Assembly: GCF_001435815.1 (NCBI RefSeq)
Contig: NZ_AZFV01000012.1
Location: forward strand, 39,140 to 80,784
Length of the DNA: 41,645 nt
Direction: 5' to 3'
Source of the DNA: Companilactobacillus nantensis DSM 16982
Lineage (GTDB): Bacteria; Bacillota; Bacilli; Lactobacillales; Lactobacillaceae
Under the pieces are notes generated by a model that was not told the DNA's origin, searched no databases, and saw only the letters and a program-made list of their open reading frames with translations. A program made the position numbers and the translations under genes. Shown in pieces: positions 23,762 through 32,686 of this stretch (its first letter is position 1; each line of letters starts with the position of its first letter).

Positions 23762-24586
23762 CTACAGCACCAAGTCCATCATCTCAAGCCAGCTCATGAC
23801 TAGATCAATCCAGCCTGCAGCTCGTCGATTGAGATATTTATTCTTGCCTGGTTTCTTAGTAACATACGTCGCCAATGCCAGTCCGTGAATGCCTGATTCA
23901 TACATGTGCAATTCTGTCGGAACATTCAACTGGGCTAGTCTATTGGCATATGTCAGCGAGTTCGTGACATTGACTAACTCGTCCGTTCTCGTTAACCAAA
24001 TAAATGTTGGTTTGGATTTTTTATTTAACAAATCTTGGGTTTTCCACAGAGTCTTATCTGGACTGATCTTTTTCAATGTTTGCTCATCTTCTGGAAAACT
24101 TCCTTTAACCGTCATATCTGTGACTGGATAACCCAAAATTGTTGCAGCATGTTGACCGCTATAACGGTCAATTTGATATTTTTCACGAAGTTTTTCATCC
24201 GTTCCAATACCGTTATATGCAGCCACAATATGACCACCTGCTGAAAATCCAGCAAGGATAATTTTGCTTTTGTCGATATGCATCGATTCTGGTAACTTAG
24301 TCAGCCAATCGATGGTCTTGGCCATTTCTTGCAATGCCAATGGATAAACTGGCTTCTTACCAATCAAGTTATATTCCAATACGACGACATGCATCGCAAA
24401 GGAACTGAATCGTAAAGCTAAGGGCTCTTCTTCGCGTTCTGAATGAAACGTAAAGCCGCCTCCTGGACAGATGACCACGACTGGATAATCGACTTTGCGT
24501 CCAAAGTCAGCTACTTGGTCTAGCCAATAACCTTTAACTTTAAATTGATGATCAGAGATATTTAAGTTGTATTCCTCAGTTTTCAT
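23762..24586 (-). CDS. Alpha/beta hydrolase, acetyl-esterase-like
   Basis: 274 aa. Serine hydrolase of the BD-FAE/acetyl esterase type: oxyanion loop PGGGFTFHS (about 41-49), nucleophile elbow GFSAGG (Ser at about 115), acid in TRTDELV and catalytic His in GIHGLAL. Such enzymes remove acetyl or short acyl groups from sugars and glycosides. It starts 18 bases after the PTS permease gene and is co-transcribed, which suggests de-acetylation of the sugar that the PTS brings in; that link is inference. Confidence 0.86.
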   Translation of the reverse strand: MKTEEYNLNISDHQFKVKGYWLDQVADFGRKVDYPVVVICPGGGFTFHSEREEEPLALRFSSFAMHVVVLEYNLIGKKPVYPLALQEMAKTIDWLTKLPESMHIDKSKIILAGFSAGGHIVAAYNGIGTDEKLREKYQIDRYSGQHAATILGYPVTDMTVKGSFPEDEQTLKKISPDKTLWKTQDLLNKKSKPTFIWLTRTDELVNVTNSLTYANRLAQLNVPTELHMYESGIHGLALATYVTKKPGKNKYLNRRAAGWIDLVMSWLEMMDLVL

Positions 24587-24604
24587 AATAGATTCCCTCT
24601 TAAA

Positions 24605-26569
24605 TTAGGCTACTTCAAGATTATTTAAATTCATCGGATTAGCTTTTTTAGCTAACATCTTATCGGTATAGCCGAAGAAATAAACTAGGACTACGGCTAT
24701 CAACAACGTTGCATAATGCGAAATCAAGTATCCATAGAAGTTACTCCCAATTCCGACACCTGGAGTGATGAAAGCTGGGAATCCTATCAATGCACCAGAT
24801 AAAGCGTAGTTATCGACTCTTAAGAATCCAGTCAAAGCTCCACCTAAAGCACTAGCGATACTTGCGACTACAAAGACACGTTTATATTTCAAGTTTACAC
24901 CATAAAGGGCTGGTTCGGTAACCCCACAGAAAGCTGAGATAGCTGCTGCTAGAGACATTTCCTTTAGATGTTTATCTTTGGTCTTTAAGAAAACTGCTAG
25001 AACGGCTCCACCTTGGGCAACCATTGTAATAGAAAGAATTGAATTAATGTAACTGTGACCATTTGTAGCAATATCGTTAATAACAATTGGAATAAGTCCC
25101 CAGTGCAATCCGAAAATTACCATTGTTTGATAGACTCCACCGAGAATCAATCCGGATAATGTTGGGCTGAAGTTATAAATTGCTACTAGACCATTTGAAA
25201 GTCCTTTACTGATCATAGTAATAACTGGACCGACACCAATAATAACAATCAAACTCAAAATCAAAGCTTCTAAGATAGGTACAAAAACACTTCTAACGTA
25301 CATAGGAATAATTTTCTTAAGGAATTTTTCAACATACTTTCCTAACCAAGCAGCTACGATAATTGGAAAAACAGATGATGTATAGGAAATTAAAGTTGTT
25401 GGAATACCTAAAAAGTTTGTGCTGGCAGTACTTGCTTTACTTGCTAAGGTAATTATTTGTGGATAAATCAAAATTCCACCGACTATCGCCAATACAATTG
25501 GATCAGAGCCTAATTTCTTGGCAGCTGTAAATCCTAATACGACTGGCAGGAAGTAAAATGTTGCATCACCTATAGCATTCAAAAGAACGTAAGTCCCACT
25601 GGTTGTTGATAAAACTTTGAAGCCAGTTAAGGCTGCTAAAATACCTTTCAAAATACCAGAACCAGCTAGAATTCCAATAATGGGAATCATTGAAGCTGTT
25701 AAAACACCGATAAAATTGCTGGCACCTTGTTTAACTTTAGGCCAAAATCCTTTAGCCGCGGCTTTAGTCGTTTCGTCGACTGCTTCGGCTGTTGCATCAG
25801 GATTAGTAAATTGTGAACCAATTTGGGCAATGACCGCATCATAAACGTCAGTCACAGCTTGACCAATCACAACTTGATATTGACCACCTGCTTTAGCAAC
25901 TGAGATAACACCGTCCATGTTTTCAATCACAGCAGTATTAGCCTTCGACTCGTCTTTCAAATAAAAACGAAGTCGGGTAATACAGTGAATCAAACTATTA
26001 ATATTCTCGGCGCCACCAACATTATCTACAATTGCAGCAGCTAATTGGTCATACTTACTGCCATTATGTTTAACTTGGGTAACAGTTGAGGTTGCCTTTA
26101 TTTCAGCAACAGCGACTGTGGCACCAGCTTTAACCGTTTGTTCAACATTAGTTGTCATCAATTCATCCAAAACATCATTGCTATTAGTAATTGCTAAAAT
26201 CACGGTTGTTTGTTTACCGGCAGCTTGAATAGCTGTTAAGTCCATCTTAACAACTGCTTCACCGGCCTTAACAATGTCACCTTGCTTAATACTGACCGAA
26301 AATGGTTTACCTGCTAATTCAACTGTATCAATTCCTAAGTGAACTAAGACATCAGCGCCTTCTTTAGTTTTAATACCGAAAGCGTGCTTAGTTTCAGAAA
26401 CCAATGTCACAGTACCATCTACAGGAGCAACAATCTCACCAGAACTTGGTTCAATTGCAAAACCTTGGCCCATCAAACCTTGAGAAAAGACTGGATCTTG
26501 CACTTTGTCTAGCGTTAAAAATTTACCATCAGCTGGAGTAGCTAATGAAATCAATATTTGATTTTTCAT
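24605..26569 (-). CDS. PTS permease with EIIA-EIIB-EIIC order (glucose/beta-glucoside family)
   Basis: 654 aa from the ATG at 26569; AAAGGGG is nine bases upstream, while the ATG three codons earlier is too close to the SD. The protein phosphorylates and imports a sugar. EIIA (about 1-160) has the phosphorylated His in VLVHLGIDTVEL; EIIB (about 175-260) has the Cys in LIHCITRLRFYL; EIIC (about 280-645) has roughly ten membrane helices and the GVTEPALYGVNL motif of the beta-glucoside/sucrose/trehalose group. Most BglP proteins are ordered IIB-IIC-IIA, so IIA at the N-terminus is a variant arrangement. The sugar is not decidable; an esterase is co-transcribed. Confidence 0.92.
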   Translation of the reverse strand: MKNQILISLATPADGKFLTLDKVQDPVFSQGLMGQGFAIEPSSGEIVAPVDGTVTLVSETKHAFGIKTKEGADVLVHLGIDTVELAGKPFSVSIKQGDIVKAGEAVVKMDLTAIQAAGKQTTVILAITNSNDVLDELMTTNVEQTVKAGATVAVAEIKATSTVTQVKHNGSKYDQLAAAIVDNVGGAENINSLIHCITRLRFYLKDESKANTAVIENMDGVISVAKAGGQYQVVIGQAVTDVYDAVIAQIGSQFTNPDATAEAVDETTKAAAKGFWPKVKQGASNFIGVLTASMIPIIGILAGSGILKGILAALTGFKVLSTTSGTYVLLNAIGDATFYFLPVVLGFTAAKKLGSDPIVLAIVGGILIYPQIITLASKASTASTNFLGIPTTLISYTSSVFPIIVAAWLGKYVEKFLKKIIPMYVRSVFVPILEALILSLIVIIGVGPVITMISKGLSNGLVAIYNFSPTLSGLILGGVYQTMVIFGLHWGLIPIVINDIATNGHSYINSILSITMVAQGGAVLAVFLKTKDKHLKEMSLAAAISAFCGVTEPALYGVNLKYKRVFVVASIASALGGALTGFLRVDNYALSGALIGFPAFITPGVGIGSNFYGYLISHYATLLIAVVLVYFFGYTDKMLAKKANPMNLNNLEVA

Positions 26570-26605
26570 AACGTTCATTCCCCTTTGTTAATGTGCACAT
26601 ATATG

Positions 26606-26664
26606 TGATTACGCTTACATTATATGTTTAAACATCTTTTAAGTCAATATTTGTTCGAACAAAT
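26606..26664 (-). promoter_or_regulatory. PTS operon promoter, cre site and upstream palindrome
   Basis: On the minus strand TTGACT (26647-26642), 17 bases, TATAAT (26624-26619) is a near-consensus promoter. TGTAAGCGTAATCA (26619-26606) matches the CcpA cre consensus and overlaps the -10/start, implying catabolite repression. ATTTGTTCGAACAAAT (26649-26664), a perfect 16-bp palindrome just before the -35, is a likely operator for a specific regulator (GntR type would fit) encoded outside the window; ATGTTTAAACAT in the spacer is a further small palindrome. Confidence 0.82.
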
Positions 26665-26992
26665 TTAAAGGTGGAAATAATGTTCACAATCAGAAAAAGC
26701 CAGCTTAATAGTGGTAAATAAGGTCTTGAAATGTTTATCGGAGGACAATAGTTCAATAAAAATAAATTTCATTTATCACATTTATTTTTATTGATTATGC
26801 GAATAATCAGTCTTTAACACTATCTTCACAACTTATTGGAACAATCTAACAAGAGTTAAACGAACCAAATTGTCATTTGAGTCAATTGTGATTGGTAACG
26901 CTTTTTCCTTAAAATCGTACAAAAGTGATATCACTCATAGCCTATAACGCTTATAATAATTATTATATTTTGCATATTTTTGGGGGATCATC
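26665..26992. other. Divergent intergenic region before the EAL-PgaCD operon
   Basis: No gene. AT-rich. For the rightward operon there is a TATAAT at about 26952-26957 and a GTGATATCAC palindrome at about 26929-26938 where a -35 would be; TGGGGGATC is the SD of the EAL gene. Confidence 0.4.
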
Positions 26993-27802
26993 ATGAGTCT
27001 TTTAGAACTAGAAAGGATTCTTTTAGGAATTGTTATCTTAACAATTCTCTTTTTCGTTATAACAATTGCCGTTACTTACTGGAATTCACGAAAATCCAGT
27101 AATAACTACCTAGAGAACAAAGAATTTAAACTGCGCTACTTTATTCAAAAACAAGTCGATTATCAAGACAAGACCATTGGCTACGAATGTTTATTACGTC
27201 AACAAAATGCCGATGGATCTTGGTCACTACCTGATAATTTGGATTCTTTACCATTACAACGAGTTGTTTTCCTACTGGAAGACACTTTCAAATCATTACC
27301 TGCTGAACCGATCACTTTATCTATCAATTTGGAGTATAACCAAATTATTAGTCCGGAATTTCAATATTTTGTTCGTTGGGCTATTTCTAAAATAGAACCA
27401 ATGAACTTATCGATTGAATACACACCAGGGAAAAACAACCATTTTAAAAATCGCTACTTATTTGAAAAACGGATTCGTGAAGCTCAAAACTACAACATGC
27501 AGTTTGGTATCGATAACGTGGGTTCCAATCTACAAAACTTAAAGGAAATCGAATGGATGTTACCTTTTGTCGACAACCTCAAATGTTCCATGCGTGACTT
27601 TCGAAAAGACGATCCGAACGTCTGGCTTGATTTGAACTTACAATCTTGGAATCGAATCTCTCAAGAAAACAATATTAATTTAATCTTGATGGGTATCGAA
27701 AATGAGGATGACGAAGCCTTAGCTGAACAATTAAATATCAAAACACGGCAAGGTTACCTCTTTGGACATCCCGAAAATCCTGAAAGAACTGAAAAACAAT
27801 GA
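26993..27802 (+). CDS. Membrane-anchored degenerate EAL-domain protein
   Basis: 269 aa. One N-terminal membrane helix (about 8-30), then an EAL fold. The domain is recognisable (YECLLR in place of EALLR, LSINLEYNQ, LSIEYT, FGIDNVGSN, VDNLKCS, RQGYLFGHP), but catalytic metal-binding residues are altered: the EAL signature, the DDFG aspartates (IDNVG) and the KxD lysine-aspartate pair (LKCS) are not intact. It is therefore probably not an active cyclic-di-GMP phosphodiesterase but a receptor or structural subunit. It is first in an operon with PgaD-like and PgaC-like genes (4-bp overlap with the next), consistent with nucleotide-controlled polysaccharide synthesis. Confidence 0.75.
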   Translation: MSLLELERILLGIVILTILFFVITIAVTYWNSRKSSNNYLENKEFKLRYFIQKQVDYQDKTIGYECLLRQQNADGSWSLPDNLDSLPLQRVVFLLEDTFKSLPAEPITLSINLEYNQIISPEFQYFVRWAISKIEPMNLSIEYTPGKNNHFKNRYLFEKRIREAQNYNMQFGIDNVGSNLQNLKEIEWMLPFVDNLKCSMRDFRKDDPNVWLDLNLQSWNRISQENNINLILMGIENEDDEALAEQLNIKTRQGYLFGHPENPERTEKQ

Positions 27803-28299
27803 AAGAAAAAAATCAACAACAACTATATACGGATAAATATTTTGAATCCGGTCACATATTACTTAAAATCAGACAAACCATCGTGGCAATTATTGGCTGG
27901 TTTGCAGTCATTATTCCTATCGTTATAACGGTCACTTCCTTCTGGGCAAGTTTCAATCCCAAAATTCCACACATTTGGTCCTTCAGTGAAGGTATTTATG
28001 AAATCAAATTTATCGGCATCATCCTTGTTTTCGCCTGGGTTATGACGGTAATTTTTTCAACTGGAATGACTATCATTCAAAACCGCAAACGAGCTCGCGT
28101 CGTTGAACAATGGCCAACTTTCAATCCGATTGACCAAAAGAAACGAAAGCAAACTATCGATGATTTCATTGATCAACGTTTTGGCGACCAAGAGTTTCGT
28201 GAGAATGTTCGTAGCTATGACGTGCAACCCGAACAAAACTTGGAAACACACGAGATTCAAAAATTATATGCTAAAAAAGATTTAGACGAGGTAGATTAG
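27799..28299 (+). CDS. PgaD-like membrane subunit of a polysaccharide synthase
   Basis: 166 aa, ATG overlapping the stop of the EAL gene (ATGA). Two membrane helices (about 26-48 and 70-95) separated by a short outside loop, then a charged cytoplasmic tail (RNRKRARVVEQW and QKKRKQTIDDFID). Size, topology and position beside a GT2 synthase match PgaD/IcaD-type helper subunits; sequence similarity by eye is weak, so the name is based mainly on context. Confidence 0.6.
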   Translation: MKEKNQQQLYTDKYFESGHILLKIRQTIVAIIGWFAVIIPIVITVTSFWASFNPKIPHIWSFSEGIYEIKFIGIILVFAWVMTVIFSTGMTIIQNRKRARVVEQWPTFNPIDQKKRKQTIDDFIDQRFGDQEFRENVRSYDVQPEQNLETHEIQKLYAKKDLDEVD

Positions 28300-28305
28300 A
28301 AACAC

Positions 28306-29634
28306 ATGAAAAACATTTTTATCGACCATATTTTAGGGTCAACTGCTTTAGGAACCTTTGTTAATATTTGTCTACTGATTCTCTGCTTATATCCAATTGT
28401 TGGCTCCTTTTTCTGGTTCAGCGGTGCCCTCAACTATCGCTTTTTAAAGAAGAACAAATACGATACTGATTGGCACAATATTCCCAAAGCACAACAACCA
28501 ATGATTACCATTATGATTCCAGCTCATAATGAAGAAGTTGTGATTGAAGAAACAATTACTTACCTATTTGAAAATTTGAATTACGATAACTTTGAAGTTT
28601 TAGTTACTAATGATGGTTCAACTGATTCGACAGCTGACATTATTAAACGCTTGATGAACAAATATCCACGCCTGCGGACAATCAACATCATTAAAAATAA
28701 AGGCAAAGCACACGCCTTTAATATCGGTATGCACTTTGCCAAAGGGGAATATATTCTCAGTAACGATGCGGATACGATTCCTGAACCAGATGCTTTAATG
28801 AAATATATGAATTTTTTCATGCATGCTCAAGACATGAATACTTCGGCAGTTACGGCCAATATGGACGTTCAAAACCGCAGTACTTTACTTGGCAAATCTC
28901 AAACCGTCGAATTCTCTAGTATTGTTGGTGTTATTAAACGTAGTCAAACTTCCATTAACGACTCAATGTACGCTTATAGTGGTGCTAATACGCTCTATAA
29001 GAAAGACTTTCTCATAGATGTTGGTGGATTTCGACAAGATCGTGCTACCGAAGATATCAGTATTGCTTGGGATCATCAAACAATCGGTGCTATTCCACGT
29101 TTTGCGCCAGACATCGTCTTTCATATGAATGTTCCTGAAAAAGTTGGCGACCTTTATAAACAGCGTCGTCGTTGGGCTCAAGGGGGTACCGAAGTTTGGT
29201 TGACCAATGTGAAAAAATTTCTATTTCATCCGATTCAACGTCGTTATCAAATGTCGATGTTTATTGACTCCACCTTATCGATTATTTGGTCCTTCTTTTT
29301 TGTTATTACCTCGGTAATGTTCATAATCGCCATGGCAATAAATCTTTTCCAAGGAAATTATGAACGACTTTTCCATGGTTTCGTCATTTCATTTATCTTC
29401 GTAACCTTTGAATTGATAGCCGGCTGTATGCAGCTAATTACCGCGCTACTACTTGATCATCACGGTGCCAAGCTCAAGTATGCCTTTTTCGCACCACTAT
29501 ATATGCTCTTTTACTGGATGATCAATCCCATCACCGTTGTCGCAACATTCATCCCTGCCATGAAAACCATTCTCGGCTTTGGCTCTGGTACTTGGGTCAG
29601 CCCTAAACGTAGTTCCTTGCAGAATAAGAAGTAG
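28306..29634 (+). CDS. Processive family 2 glycosyltransferase (PgaC/IcaA-like)
   Basis: 442 aa. Membrane synthase that polymerises and exports a beta-linked sugar polymer (poly-N-acetylglucosamine in PgaC/IcaA). An N-terminal helix (about 17-40) is followed by the catalytic domain with MIPAHNEE, VTNDGSTDST, the metal-binding SNDADTIPEP, TEDISIAW (catalytic base region) and the acceptor-site QRRRWAQGG, then four C-terminal helices. It follows the PgaD-like gene after six bases. The polymer could be PNAG-like or another beta-glycan. Confidence 0.88.
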   Translation: MKNIFIDHILGSTALGTFVNICLLILCLYPIVGSFFWFSGALNYRFLKKNKYDTDWHNIPKAQQPMITIMIPAHNEEVVIEETITYLFENLNYDNFEVLVTNDGSTDSTADIIKRLMNKYPRLRTINIIKNKGKAHAFNIGMHFAKGEYILSNDADTIPEPDALMKYMNFFMHAQDMNTSAVTANMDVQNRSTLLGKSQTVEFSSIVGVIKRSQTSINDSMYAYSGANTLYKKDFLIDVGGFRQDRATEDISIAWDHQTIGAIPRFAPDIVFHMNVPEKVGDLYKQRRRWAQGGTEVWLTNVKKFLFHPIQRRYQMSMFIDSTLSIIWSFFFVITSVMFIIAMAINLFQGNYERLFHGFVISFIFVTFELIAGCMQLITALLLDHHGAKLKYAFFAPLYMLFYWMINPITVVATFIPAMKTILGFGSGTWVSPKRSSLQNKK

Positions 29635-29719
29635 TCACTTTTTTAATCGTTAGAGTGGACAATTACAGGTTAAAAAACTATGATTACATAGATTTAAATG
29701 CAATTTTTAAGGAGTTACA

Positions 29720-30409
29720 ATGAGGAGAAATTCATGGATTGCTTGGGTGATCATTCTTGCAGCAGCTTTTGTTGTCGTAGAGACACACCCACAAATTGTC
29801 CCCCAAGTTAAAAGTGAAATAAAAGAAACCAATACTCGGTTACAACCATATTTATATTTAGCTAAAGCCAATATCGAAAAAAAGCTCACTGGTAAAACTG
29901 AAACAACTTCTGAGGAACAAGTTGGGAAAGTTGCTACACCAATCGAAGCACCATTAAAAGATATGAACACATCAAGCACCTATTATTACCATTTCAAAAG
30001 TAACGTCCCTGGAAACGTTCGCGAAGTCTTTTTAAATGCCGTAACAGCGTACAACAACACCGGCATCGTCAAACTTATCCCCGGAACAGCCCAACCAAAT
30101 CAAAACAATATCACATTCTCGATTTATCATAAGAAGATTGAAAACTTTGCAGCCAATACCGTTGAACTAGGCAGCGGAGGCCCTTCAGCATTACAACTAG
30201 ATCACTACGCTATCAACAGCGGTCGGGCTGGACTGAACTTAACCTATCCCAACCTAGCAATTAAAGATTCAGTCGCCATGCACGAATTGGGACATGCTCT
30301 AGGCTTAGGACATAGTTCGTTTACTAATTCAGTCATGTATCCAGTCGATCAAGGCGTCTCAAAACTATCAGAAGCAGATTTAAATGGTTTGAAAAATATT
30401 TATAAATAA
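29720..30409 (+). CDS. Secreted/anchored M10-type (matrixin-like) zinc metalloprotease
   Basis: 229 aa. An N-terminal hydrophobic helix (about 6-22) acts as signal anchor. The zinc site HELGHALGLGH (about 192-202) followed by the Met-turn NSVMYP is the metzincin signature. AAGGAG lies before the ATG. Located 85 bases after the polysaccharide synthase on the same strand, it may be co-transcribed. Targets could be surface proteins or peptide pheromones; not readable from sequence. Confidence 0.88.
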   Translation: MRRNSWIAWVIILAAAFVVVETHPQIVPQVKSEIKETNTRLQPYLYLAKANIEKKLTGKTETTSEEQVGKVATPIEAPLKDMNTSSTYYYHFKSNVPGNVREVFLNAVTAYNNTGIVKLIPGTAQPNQNNITFSIYHKKIENFAANTVELGSGGPSALQLDHYAINSGRAGLNLTYPNLAIKDSVAMHELGHALGLGHSSFTNSVMYPVDQGVSKLSEADLNGLKNIYK

Positions 30410-30410
30410 C

Positions 30411-30464
30411 AAAAAGGCAGTACCAACAATCATTTTAAAGATTGTTGGTACTGCCTTTTATTTT
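30411..30464 (+). terminator. Strong terminator of the EAL-PgaCD-protease unit
   Basis: A perfect 20-bp stem (AAAAGGCAGTACCAACAATC at 30412-30431 with its complement ending at 30459) around ATTTTAAA, followed by TTTTATTTTG. The stem is unusually long for an intrinsic terminator. Confidence 0.9.
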
Positions 30465-30533
30465 GTTTGCTAAATATCAATTACTGTTTACCAATGTGTT
30501 TAAAGTAGTTAATAACAAATATATAACTAACAC

Positions 30534-30712
30534 ATTAGTCTCCGAGTGCGAGAAATTTGGTTAGCCGTGCAGGTGGCGTTAAGGCTTTAGCCTTTACATC
30601 ACGGGACGAATTTTGAGATTCGCGTACTTTGCGAAGCTCAAAATCGAGCCTGGAGACCTTGGCTCCAGGCGGTCCCCACAGCCAACCAAAATTTCTCGCA
30701 CTCGGAGACGGC
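30534..30712 (-). repeat. R6: copy of the structured intergenic element, abutting the tetR stop codon
   Basis: It has the longest outer stem of all: 30538-30565 pairs with 30681-30709 over 28 positions with one bulge. Minus-strand core: GGGGACCG, hairpin 1 GCCTGGAGCC-AAG-GTCTCCAGGC, hairpin 2 TTTTGAGCTTCGC/GCGAATCTCAAAA, CGTCCC, hairpin 3 with inner stem AAGGC/GCCTT around TAAA. Its end touches the TAG of the TetR gene (30713), so it doubles as 3' boundary of that gene. Confidence 0.92.
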
Positions 30713-31270
30713 CTACCCCAAACCTGATAATGTAATTTCTAGCATTTCATCAAAACTATCATGTGCATTAATCAATTCATTATCAAACCGACCGTTACCC
30801 ACATGAATAACCTCACCAATAATTAAGCTGCGCAACATTCGAGAAACAATCAAACGTTGTTTATCATCCATAATAAATGGATCTAACAAACGATCCAAAA
30901 TAGTATGTAACGCCTCAAAACTTTTATCCAAATCAGGATCATGCAAATTACCTGCTGGAATACTGAGAATCTGTTGCGTGACACGAAATTTACTTAAGGA
31001 ATAATGGACTGAGGTGTTGGCAAACGTCTTAATTGCCTGCTTTCCAGATAAACCTAACAAATCAGCTTGTAACCGAATTGCTAGTTGGTCATAAAAATTA
31101 ACCGCCACAGCAACTTTTATTGCCATCACGTCAGGAAAGTAATTATAAATAGCTTGCGACCTAGTACCCAACTCTTTACCTAATTTGGTAAAAGTTAGAG
31201 TTTCTTGTTTGTTAATTAATTCTGTTGCTGTTGTGACAATTTTTTCTTTTGATAACGTTCTTGAAGTCAA
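30713..31270 (-). CDS. TetR family transcriptional regulator
   Basis: 185 aa, TTG start with GGAGGGG six bases upstream. The N-terminal helix-turn-helix is KIVTTATELINKQETLTFTKLGKELG followed by SQAIYNYFPDVMAIKVAV; the rest is the ligand-binding helical domain (TetR_C-type with LLGLSGKQAI). It is divergent from the PEBP-TauE pair, with two dyads in the intergenic gap, so it likely represses that pair and itself. Confidence 0.86.
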   Translation of the reverse strand: MTSRTLSKEKIVTTATELINKQETLTFTKLGKELGTRSQAIYNYFPDVMAIKVAVAVNFYDQLAIRLQADLLGLSGKQAIKTFANTSVHYSLSKFRVTQQILSIPAGNLHDPDLDKSFEALHTILDRLLDPFIMDDKQRLIVSRMLRSLIIGEVIHVGNGRFDNELINAHDSFDEMLEITLSGLG

Positions 31271-31291
31271 AATAACCCCTCCAACTTGATT

Positions 31292-31325
31292 TTTACAGTT
31301 TGTAAGTTATAATTACACAGTGTAA
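31292..31325. promoter_or_regulatory. Two dyads in the tetR/PEBP intergenic gap
   Basis: TTACAC-A-GTGTAA (31313-31325) is a perfect palindrome and TTTACAGTTTGTAAG (31292-31306) is a weaker copy. Both lie in the 83-base divergent gap and are the likely TetR operators. Confidence 0.6.
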
Positions 31326-31353
31326 ATATAATATAACAATCTGGTGATAACTT

Positions 31354-31896
31354 ATGCAAATTAAAACGAATTTTTCGAATAATACAATTCCTGATCAATA
31401 TGGTTGTAACGTTGCTAGCGACAACCTAAACCATGGTATCAATCAAACATCGTTTCCTTTTACAGTTACTAATCTACCTAAAGACTCACGTTATTTAAGT
31501 TGGACCTTAATTGATTATGATACAATCCCAATCTTTGGCTTTGCTTGGATTCATTGGTCAGTTACAGATTATCCGGTTACCTCAGATAATCTAACAATTG
31601 AATCTAATTTTAGTCAACTTGCGACCATTCCTCAAGGTAGAAACAGTCTTGATTCGTTAATTCAAGACCTCCGTGAACCTCTGTGGAAAGGTCGAAAATT
31701 TCGCCAATCACTGACAACTCACTATTCTGGTCCCCGTCCCAAAGATGGAATTCATCATTATCGACTATCTGTCTATGCCATGGATTCGGCTTTAAATTTG
31801 GAAGCAGGCTTTGGCTTGAACGAATTAATGAATCGAATTGACAATGTCACAATAACAGAAACTAGTCAGAATTTACTCTATGAAAGAAGGCCTTAA
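31354..31896 (+). CDS. YbhB/YbcL (PEBP, Raf-kinase-inhibitor-like) protein
   Basis: 180 aa. Cytoplasmic beta-fold protein with an anion/phosphate-binding pocket; bacterial functions are mostly unknown. Family marks: FPFTVTNLPKDSRYLSWTLIDYD, FAWIHWSV (pocket His), the GPRPKDGIHHYRLSVYA motif. Controlled by the divergent TetR, and followed by a permease gene with a two-base gap. Confidence 0.88.
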   Translation: MQIKTNFSNNTIPDQYGCNVASDNLNHGINQTSFPFTVTNLPKDSRYLSWTLIDYDTIPIFGFAWIHWSVTDYPVTSDNLTIESNFSQLATIPQGRNSLDSLIQDLREPLWKGRKFRQSLTTHYSGPRPKDGIHHYRLSVYAMDSALNLEAGFGLNELMNRIDNVTITETSQNLLYERRP

Positions 31897-31898
31897 TC

Positions 31899-32636
31899 TT
31901 GGCCACAATTTTGTTAATTATCGCAGGAATTCTAATCGGAACGTTTGTCATTGCCTTAGGTGGCGGTGGAGCAGCAATTTATTTAGGAATACTTTCGTCA
32001 GCGTTCCATCTACCTCCCGCTGAGGCTGCCGCAACGTCGATTATTACAGCATTACCATCATTAATTATTGGAACAGTTGCTTACATCAGACAAAAGCGAG
32101 TTAACTTTCACTTAGGTAATCAAATGTTATTAACTGCTCTGCCTGCTGTAATTGTCGGTTCACTCTTATCCCCACACATTCCCCAATTATTCTATAAATG
32201 GCTGATTGCAATTATTTTGGTTGCCTTGGGTGGACAAATCTTTTTCAAACAACATCAAGCTGTTAATAAAACCACGGAGAACAAATATGCAGCGGCGTTA
32301 TATGGCATCGTTAGTGGACTAATGGTTGGTATTGCTGGTTTAAGTGGTGGTGGTCCGGTATTAGCGGGATTATTAATTCTAGGTTTGGATACTTTTGAAG
32401 CTACGGCCACATCATCTTATGTTTTAGTTGGTATGAGTGCTCTCGGGGCAGTCTTTCACTTAACTGGCGGAGACGTTTATTGGCAAGCTGGGGTCCCCTT
32501 AATTATTGGTGCTATCATTGGTGCCTTAATTGCTCCAGTATTAGTTAATCATCTAGCTAAAAGTAAACACACTGCTTGGACACAATATCTCATCGCTATT
32601 TTATTGATTGTCATGGGTATTAAATCAGTCTTGTGA
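31899..32636 (+). CDS. TauE/SafE family permease
   Basis: 245 aa, TTG start two bases after the PEBP stop with AGAAGG upstream. About eight membrane helices in two repeats; the family motifs GGGGAAIYLGIL and LSGGGPVLAG are at the start of each half. Members export sulfite, sulfonates or organic acids; substrate unknown. Operon with the PEBP gene under the TetR regulator. Confidence 0.86.
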   Translation: MATILLIIAGILIGTFVIALGGGGAAIYLGILSSAFHLPPAEAAATSIITALPSLIIGTVAYIRQKRVNFHLGNQMLLTALPAVIVGSLLSPHIPQLFYKWLIAIILVALGGQIFFKQHQAVNKTTENKYAAALYGIVSGLMVGIAGLSGGGPVLAGLLILGLDTFEATATSSYVLVGMSALGAVFHLTGGDVYWQAGVPLIIGAIIGALIAPVLVNHLAKSKHTAWTQYLIAILLIVMGIKSVL

Positions 32637-32652
32637 AAAAATAATTCTTATC

Positions 32653-32686
32653 AAAAAAACAGCACCCTAATCGGTTGCTGTTTTTA
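32653..32686. terminator. Bidirectional terminator between TauE and the exporter gene
   Basis: AAAAAAACAGCA with TGCTGTTTTT around CCCTAATCGGT; A and T runs on both sides serve the two convergent genes. Confidence 0.8.

Noticed and set aside
26860-26930. Second cre site (TGGTAACGCTTTTTCC) before the EAL operon
   Set aside because: It misses several consensus positions of TGNAANCGNWNNCA, so I do not call it.
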